DNA from: Cavenderia fasciculata
Lineage: Eukaryota; Evosea; Eumycetozoa; Acytosteliales; Cavenderiaceae
Length of the DNA: 64,000 bases
Direction of reading: 5' to 3'
NCBI RefSeq assembly: GCF_000203815.1
Contig: NW_004457713.1
Coordinates: 201,358-265,357, forward strand
Made by a program: the position numbers and the translations under genes. Below, piece after piece: positions 57,284 to 64,000 of the stretch. A model generated the notes under the pieces. It saw only the letters and a list, made by a program, of their open reading frames with translations, was not told the origin of the DNA and ran no database searches. Each line of letters starts with the position of its first letter. Within the stretch, counting starts at the first letter, position 1.

Positions 57284-58094
57284 ATGATTCTCAGTTTGCA
57301 AAAGTATTTCAGGATGATCATTAATATACTAAAGAGACAACAAGACGAGAGAAGTTTACACATGCTTGTGTATATACTTGTTACATATTATGAACCATTG
57401 GCGCCATTCATACATTGTCTGATACAGCCACTATGCAAGTGCTTGGAAATGGGTGTCAACACTATAATAGTTTCCGATGAAATATTGCCTGCCTGTATGA
57501 AGCTGTGCAATCAAGCACTCGAGGGTATCGACAAGACAATCGAGGAGTTTGGCAAGGTACTCGACTCGGTCATCATTAAATATTTTAATGTCGACCTGCA
57601 AGACACTGCTCGTTTCTTTGACATTGGAACAACAATCATTAGAACAATGGAAAATGACACTGTAACAGGTGGAAGCGATTCAAGGATTGGAAACTATGAT
57701 CCTAAAGTCTACATCAGAAGATTCAGGCAAAAAAGAAGCAATATCAAGTATTGGAAAAATCATCAGATATGCCAACAACACTATCGATATTATTCCAAGA
57801 TGGTTGAATCATCTTCCAATACCATACATGTACAGGAGAGAGACTGTTATTGAAGACCTGTGTGCGATTGTCAATCTCTACACCAACCAATGTTTAGGTA
57901 AAGATTACCAACATGTTGCTCAACTCTATAAAATCATCGATCACTATAAACAAAGAACAGTCAAAAAGAGTCATATACATTTTGAACTACTCGACCAAAC
58001 GTGGACATTTATCAAAGATACATTAGAATCAAATTGGGACACTATTCCATCAGATCAGAGAGATTCACTCTCATACTATTATAAGCAACAATAA
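57284..58094 (+). pseudogene. 3' remnant of an importin-beta-type gene
   Basis: Matches the importin-like gene at 61.6 kb onwards: LKRQQDERS ... YEPLAPFIHCLIQPLCKCLE and LPACMKLCNQALEGIDKTIE correspond to YKPLAPFVHSLVHPLCNFAV and LPGCMKLCIRAQVGVEKTIK there. Beyond a one-base frame change near 57660 it continues with KKEAISSIGKIIRYANNTID and RWLNHLPIPYMYRR, then EDLCAIVNLYTNQCLGKD, which resembles the C-terminus of importin-5/KPNB3-type karyopherins, up to a natural stop at 58094. The N-terminal about two thirds is missing. It is a truncated tandem copy. Confidence 0.75.
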
Positions 58095-58278
58095 ACACAA
58101 TGACATGATGTATAACATGACGCAAAATAAAGATAAGTTTGGTGATCTAGAAAATAATAAATATATTATAAAATAATTGGTAATTTAATTTTTGTTTATT
58201 CTAAAAAGAGTCAGGTTCGAAAGGTTTAAAGGTTGATCTTGACTAGTCAGGAGGTTCGACCAAGGGCAAAAGTGCAAT

Positions 58279-58403
58279 GTGATGGTCTTTTTATTAAAGC
58301 AAAAAAAAAAAAAAAAGATAAATGATCATCATTAAAATCTAATCTAAACTCTGATAATGATCATATATAAATTTATAAGTTGCTCTAATAAAAAGACCAT
58401 CAC
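58279..58403. mobile_element. Small palindromic MITE-like element
   Basis: Terminal inverted repeats of 24 bases, 58279-58302 and 58380-58403 (GTGATGGTCTTTTTATTAAA on the left), match at 23 of 24 positions. Total length is 125 bp. The inside begins with a 16-base A run and has an inner TGATCAT pairing. No coding capacity. Candidate non-autonomous DNA element. Confidence 0.65.
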
Positions 58404-58912
58404 CTACGAATGACTTTTAATTAAAAAGACAATCGACGGCATGAAATAATGAATCATTTGCCAATATCCCAATATTCAACTTGTATCCAAGACTATTAAT
58501 GTAAACCAATACCATACTGACCAACTCTATTGAAAAAAATAAAATAAAAAAAATAAATAAATAAATAAATCTAAAGTAGTCAAACAATTCTCGATACGTA
58601 CAATCCAATTTCTCTAGTTGAGGGAGAAGTGATATCTATTGGAATCTCATATCATTGGTAGATGAATGGAATGCCTATGGCAAAGAAAAAGTTCATTGGT
58701 CGCTAGAGGTAAATCAACCAATTACTATTCAGAAGAAAAGTACGTGCTCTATAAGATGTAATAGTATGTAAAAGATAAATTTCAGGTTAATAAAAGATTG
58801 AATTATCTTGGTTCTTTTCCATGTTACCTATTTTGGATGTCCGCTGCTATGTATTGTTTATCTATTGTGACCAAACGATAGATGGTCTTGTTGGCTTTAT
58901 TTTTCACCTCAT

Positions 58913-59227
58913 CTAGCCAACTGACTTGTTTTTTTCCTCGTGCCTTGATCGAGCAATGATAGCTTTGATTTCCTGATCAATCTCTTCTATGTCCTTATAA
59001 AGACAGAATACTTTTTCATTTTCAGGATCATAGATACAACCACTACCTTGAGGGGAAGACGAATCTACATTACTACAACTGCGCAATCTCTGCTGGAGTG
59101 CTTCGGCAATCGATGCGGTCACTTGCTGGATTGCTGCTGTCAAGCTGATCAGTTGCAATGATAGCAAATCGAAAATAAGTTGTCGTCTGATTGATATATG
59201 ATAGATTAAATAAGTATAGTTATACAC
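58913..59227 (-). pseudogene. Decayed unidentified gene piece
   Basis: A minus-strand frame of about 100 residues with LISLTAAIQQVTASIAEALQ and IYDPENEKVFCLYKDIEEID, ending at a stop near 58913. Coding-like sequence continues past it in another frame (SWLDEVKNKANKTIYRLVTI), which suggests a frameshift. No start or family could be recognised. Confidence 0.35.
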
Positions 59228-59698
59228 TCATAGGCTTATCCAATGTACATACTTTAGTTTGTAGTAGATGTGGTTTGTATACTCTGATCTACTCTGCTGT
59301 ATCTATCTATTATTTGCGTATATCTCTCCCTCTCTTATTATTTGAACAAAGTATATTTACATTTATTATTTATATGTGATGTATAAATATATATATACGT
59401 CTATATACATAAATATATGTATTTACATATAAATATAAATATGATTCTCTCTCTATCTCTTTCAATAATAAAGAAAAGAGTTGGAGTTGAGTTGTTTGTT
59501 CAACTTTTTTGTAGAGCCGGGCAATATTTCATCAAAAAATAAAATGAATTTGAACATTTTTTCAATATTTTTTTTTAGTGTCGTTTGTCGTTGTGGGTAC
59601 TCTCGTGCTTCGGTCAGTCACCGCCTGCTCTCTCTACTATTCATAACCTCTATCTGAGATATCTGATCCTTCCTTTTTAGCAATCACGTAGAGATACA

Positions 59699-60465
59699 AT
59701 GACCACTGTTCAAAAGAAAAAGTCCGTCCAAACTCACGGTAAGAAGCGTAACGCTGTCGCCGTCTCTTACTGCACTGAAGGTAAGGGTATGATCCGTGTC
59801 AACGGTGTCCCACTCGAGCTCATCCAACCACAAACCCTCCGTTTGAAGGTATTCGAGCCACTCGTCGTCCTCAAGAACAACGAAATCAACGCTTTCCAAA
59901 CCGTCGATATGCGTGTTCGTGTCCGTGGTGGAGGTCCAGTTGCCCAAATCTACGCTATCCGTCAAGCTATTGCCAAGGCCCTCGTTGCTTACACCCAAAA
60001 GTGTATGTATAAACTATTATCAATATTAATCCCTCACCCTCTTCACTTTTTACCGTAGTAGCAGCAGTATAGTATGACGAGTAGTATAGTACAGAACAGC
60101 AGTATTAGCATCTAGCAGTCTCTTCTACCTCTCCTCTCTCTCCTATTACCTGTCTGCTGGTAAAAGTGTAATGACAACATTTTTCTTTTTTTGGGTTTCC
60201 AAAAAAAAAAAAAATTGTTTGGGATTTCCATTCACCAAATGGAATCTTGTACATCTTAGAGATAGTTTATCTAACTCGTTGATTGTATCATTACCTCTCC
60301 TCTCTCCTACCCTTTCTAGACGTTGATGAACAATCCAAGAACATCATCAAGAAGGCCCTCCTCGCCTACGATCGTGCCCTCCTCGTCGCTGACCCACGTA
60401 GATGTGAGCCAAAGAAGTTCGGTGGTCGTGGTGCCCGTTCAAGATTTCAAAAATCGTATCGTTGA
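59699..60465 (+). CDS. rps16: 40S ribosomal protein S16 (uS9)
   Basis: Exons 59699-60002 and 60320-60465; the intron begins GTATGT and the junction rebuilds the Tyr codon in AYTQKYVDEQSKN. Product about 149 residues, the usual eukaryotic length. Diagnostic blocks: [51 protein letters not shown] and the C-terminal [17 protein letters not shown], whose terminal Arg reaches the P-site tRNA in the small subunit. Codons are strongly biased to C-ending forms, unlike every neighbour, as expected for a highly expressed gene. The 3' end of the gene is partly duplicated downstream. Confidence 0.97.
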
Positions 60466-60528
60466 GTACGTGGTCCTTGGGTTGCTCTTGGCCATGCTGG
60501 AATTATCATATACTATCACTTGGTCATG
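60454..60528. repeat. Direct repeat, copy 1: rps16 3' end
   Basis: 75 bases that start in the last codons of rps16 (SYR-stop) and run into its 3' UTR. They recur at 60623-60697 with a single T/C difference. The pair is separated by about 95 unique bases. Confidence 0.93.
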
Positions 60529-60622
60529 TATATACCTCTAAACCCAATAAATTTGACGATATTTCTTTTTTATTAGATACAAAAATTATAGCTGGAAAAA
60601 TGCGTTCCTTTTAGTGCAAAAG

Positions 60623-60697
60623 TCGTATCGTTGAGTACGTGGTCCTTGGGTTGCTCTTGGCCATGCTGGAATTATCATATACTATCACTTGGCCATG
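60623..60697. repeat. Direct repeat, copy 2
   Basis: Second copy of the 75-base segment, containing the last codons, stop and proximal 3' UTR of rps16 without the rest of the gene. Either a local duplication or the remainder of a deleted rps16 copy. Confidence 0.93.
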
Positions 60698-61625
60698 ATA
60701 TTATTATTATCACTCTTCCTGTGGAATGTCCTTGCAAAAAAAAATGGAGCGATATCATTCAATCTTTCCTTTATCATCGAAATATATAGATTACAGAGAA
60801 ATCAGTATAACTACTTGAACCAATAGATTCTACTCTAGTAGAGTCCATTGCAAATGGAGAGGACCATCACGAAGAAGGATTCAAATTAAAGAAAGATAAC
60901 TTAACATGTTAATTAATACTATAGAAATGTATCAAAGATGATGACTAATCATGGCCACATTGTTATTGAACAGTGTGAATTACTTCAATAAATTCGATGG
61001 GATGATTGATGTTAGCTGGCTAGATTACAAAGACATAAGTTTTTGAAAAGAATCAACAGTGGAAATGACCTATCAGATCATTGGCATGTTGGTCAATGGT
61101 GTTGGACAGACGATGTGGAACGGCGGCACTATACCGATCGAAGAAAGCATCATCGTCCATTTCTACGAGTGGTTGATTCAAATCAGCGATGTGTCAGACG
61201 ACTTTTTCAACTCTTAACAGCAAGACTAAGAAGATGAACCGATTTAATTTTATTTCAACAATATGTTGATGATAGTATTTTTTAAACTACAAAAGTTGTT
61301 GGGTTGAGATACTACCCGTATCATAAACAATCAAAAGAGAATAGGTATATCTCGCTTTTAGGCAACATATATATATATATATATGTATTAGTCTAGACTA
61401 GATTCATATTCACCAACCATCATCCATATTTTTTTTTTTTCCCTTTTGAACTGGAAACTCAGCCTTTTTATTTTTAGAATAGAATATGCAAACCCACCGA
61501 CAGAAACAAAAGGAATCTATCTATCTATTATTATTCTAAATAGAGAGATAATACAACAATCAAATAAAAGAAAGAGTAGAGTAATCTAATAAAAAAAAAA
61601 AAAAGATTAAAAAATTATCAAAAAT
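60698..61625. other. Intergenic region with a decayed importin fragment
   Basis: About 930 bases between rps16 and the importin gene. The part at 61060-61215 is a relic of importin coding sequence, listed separately. A TA dinucleotide run lies at about 61370-61384 and an A run ending in GATTA at about 61590-61606 precedes the importin start. Nothing else is recognisable. Confidence 0.5.
61060..61215 (+). pseudogene. Decayed importin internal fragment
   Basis: The DNA around 61083-61115 (CATGTTGGTCAATGGTGTTG) closely matches the importin gene at about 62455-62480 (CAAGTTGGTCAAGGTGTTGG). The stretch ESIIVHFYEWLIQISDVSDD corresponds to ESVINHLYKWLANQFEDVSL. The reading frame is interrupted, so it is a relic. 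It shows that importin sequence was once present on this side of the rps16 gene too. Confidence 0.6.
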
Positions 61626-64000
61626 ATGGAACAACCAGATGAAGAATTTATTGAGATGATTGTTGTTTTAGCAAATCAAGATAACAATAACAATAACAAT
61701 AACAATAATAATAATAATAATAACAATTCTGACAATAATACAAAGGTTAGAGAAGCACACCAACTATTCGAAATCTATTCTCGTCTTCCTAACAAAGTTG
61801 TATCATGGTTACTCTTTTTGACGGTCAAGGGTCTTTCCCCAATTGTATGTATAGTATTGAACAAATCGATTTGTTACCCTCATATTATTTTAATCAAACT
61901 TTGTGTGAATGATCTAAATTATGCTAACTGATATCATTCACAGATAAGAGAAAAAGCAATAGAGTTACTTTATAGCTTACTGTATCTTGATGAAGAGTTT
62001 GTAGAATCAGTGCCACAACCAGTGTTTGAGGCTGTAAGGTATGAGGCAGCCGAGTTGATCAATTCAACACTTACAGATACCTTCAAATCCCATTTGTTTG
62101 GTATTATTAAATCAATGGCTACTTTTTTAATATCAAGTCGTATGTACCACCAATGTAATCTTATTTAATTTTAATAATAATTATTAATCAAAATACTGCT
62201 ACTTATCTTTAGGTGGATGGGATGAATTAAAACCATCATTGGAGACCATTTTAAATAGAGAGAAGAGTAAGAAGAGAAAGAATTGTGGAGAGGAAGAAGA
62301 AAAGGATAATGAATTAATGATTCATTTAGAATATGTATTACTTTTACCCAAAATGGGATCAAAGAACAAATATCAAAGGATGTTTAGAAATTTTCTATCT
62401 GGTCAAGACTTGGCAGAGTCACTTGAACAAGACAAGACTCAACAAACTATTGGCAAGTTGGTCAAGGTGTTGGACAGACATTGTGAAAATGATTATACAG
62501 GCACTCCAAGAATCATTTTTGACTACTTGTTGGATATGGCCACACCCACCAACTATACCGACAATCTAATAGAGAGTGTCATCAATCATTTGTACAAGTG
62601 GCTGGCCAACCAATTTGAGGATGTGTCATTGGAAGAGTGGACAAATTGTGAATACGATAAACAAGAAGCTCAACTCATCGGCATTCATAATTCAACCGTG
62701 AATCGATTGATAAGAGGTTTTGGTGAACGTGCGGCAGTCCTCATTTTCAATCATTTAACCACTCTATTTGAATCTAAAAGATGGAGAAAAAGATATGTGG
62801 CATTGATTAGTTTTGCCCAATTATTATTGTGTTCACATATCCACTATTACAGTATTTCAAATCAATTTTCATTGTTTTTAAAGTATGTAAAATTATAAAG
62901 AGATTGTTGATATCAATTATAAATTTTATTTATTTATTTATATATTTTTTAAGGTTGATATTAAAATTGATTGATGATGAAAATACAAAAGTTAGATGGG
63001 CATTACTTCATTGTTTGTTTAAATTATCTTTTGTTATGGGTAAAGAGATTGTTAAATCAAGGGACAACCCATTTTCTATTATATCAAAATTTGTCATTGA
63101 CCCGAATGAACGTATCAATACTGGTTGTTTCGAGTTGATCTTTCAAAAGTACCAATCGGTGAGAAATGGTGTATGTGGTAAATACATTTACAAAGTATTA
63201 CGTGACTGGATGAAAATACTACTTGAATCTCCAAAAAAGGATGTACTTGAATGGACAATTCATACGTTAGTGTCTTTGTCCAACTCGGATATAAATGTAA
63301 GTAATATACATAACTGTAATGATTACTATTATAATAATTAGTTTATTTATTTATTTATTTTGATATTTTTTAGAAGTTAAGAAAATTTGTACCAATTTTC
63401 TTTTCATTGTTGGAAAAACCTTCAACAGAAAATGTTAAAGAGATTTTATGGAGTGCAATCAAGAAATTTTCAGATAATTATTCAGATATTGACAAGAAGA
63501 CCTTGAACAGGTTTATGGTTTTCGCCAAAGGGAGTGAAATGTCTATTGACCCGATTGATGTTGTCGAGGCGTCACCTCTATTCATTCGAGCTGTTGGAGA
63601 GTCATTTAAACTCTATTTACCAATGGTAGTCAAGATGATTGTCGATATACTAGAGAATTTCTCAGATGATTCTTTGGAAGAGGAGAGGGAAAGAGCGTTC
63701 AATGTTTTGAAAAAAATGATAAATTCAGATTACAAACCATTGGCACCATTCGTACATTCCTTGGTACATCCACTGTGCAACTTTGCAGTTTCGAGCCTTG
63801 AAGTTGACTACGATAGAGACATAATTTTCTTAGTTTCCAATCTTTTACCTGGATGTATGAAGCTGTGCATTCGAGCACAAGTGGGTGTCGAAAAGACAAT
63901 CAAAGAGTTTGGTATGGAACTGGATTGCTTACTCAAAAAAATTTCCGATGATACCAACGATGACATCATGTATGAATGTGCCGACCTGGGAGCCAACATC
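61626..64000 (+). CDS. Importin-beta-type karyopherin (IPO4/IPO5-like), 3' end outside window
   Basis: Exons 61626-61844, 61944-62139, 62213-62882, 62954-63296 and 63374->64000; all junctions keep frame. After a short start and an Asn run, HEAT-repeat helices follow: VSWLLFLTVKGLSPIIREKA, YEAAELINSTLTDTFKSHLF and LILKLIDDENTKVRWALLHC (a typical inner-helix pattern), then NERINTGCFELIFQKYQSVR and ESFKLYLPMVVKMIVDIL. The order resembles importin-5/KPNB3 and importin-4, nuclear import receptors for ribosomal proteins and histones. Several sections are shortened relative to the usual about 1,100 residues, and the C-terminus is beyond the window. Decayed copies lie at 57.3 and 61.1 kb. Confidence 0.75.

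Larger units (their letters stand above)
58095..59698. promoter_or_regulatory. Intergenic region upstream of rps16
   Basis: About 1.6 kb. It holds a small palindromic element (58279-58403) and a decayed minus-strand frame (58913-59227), both listed separately. The last about 250 bases include a CT-rich, pyrimidine-rich segment at about 59610-59680 next to the rps16 start, as expected for a ribosomal protein gene leader. The rest shows only AT-rich sequence. Confidence 0.5.

Noticed and set aside
61043-61237. Open frame of 64 residues rich in Arg and His
   Set aside because: The coding similarity in this region is to importin in a different frame; this frame is a by-product.

Overview
The window is a stretch of a dictyostelid social amoeba nuclear genome. 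The evidence is AT-rich DNA with long A/T runs, genes with short GT-AG introns of about 60-90 bases, very small intergenic gaps, poly-Asn and poly-Gln runs inside otherwise conserved proteins, and lineage-specific arrays of F-box/LRR-like and ankyrin-like genes. The species cannot be fixed by eye. The moderate AT content and the family expansions would suit a Cavenderia (Dictyostelium) fasciculata-like genome better than D. discoideum, but that is inference.

Layout. 0-7 kb: the 3' part of a myotubularin-related (MTMR14-like) phosphatase on +, facing the mismatch-repair gene mlh3 on -. 7.5-12.1 kb: an AIG1-type GTPase with a Cys-rich insert, a small acidic/Asn-rich protein, a half-length major vault protein, and an unrecognised small gene on -. 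12.7-24 kb: an ankyrin-like gene, a flavin monooxygenase, a tRNA-Glu(CUC) gene followed by 16 perfect decamers, the 3' end of a TRE-type non-LTR retrotransposon just upstream of the tRNA gene, and two ankyrin-like paralogues (the second shortened). 24.7-39.2 kb: a membrane/surface protein region with two beta-helix single-pass proteins, two four-TM proteins, a pair of histone-fold-like genes (one broken), a ferroportin and a SAP/F-box/LRR-like gene. 40.2-53.8 kb: a same-strand tandem array of F-box/LRR-like paralogues (five full or nearly full copies, one pseudogene, two fragments), holding a Fanzor/TnpB-like C-terminal relic and ending against a fold-back element. 54.4-64 kb: a two-module SAP/F-box-like gene, ribosomal protein S16 (uS9), and an importin-beta-type karyopherin gene that runs off the window, with two decayed importin pieces on either side of rps16.

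How it fits together: conserved housekeeping genes (mlh3, rps16, importin, ferroportin, FMO, MTMR14) sit between fast-evolving recognition or surface families that duplicate in tandem and decay. Mobile-element remnants lie exactly at the breaks between copies. The most unusual items are the array of Pol III terminators behind the tRNA gene, the half vault protein with a membrane-anchor-like tail, the Fanzor-like relic, and the histone-fold-like pair.
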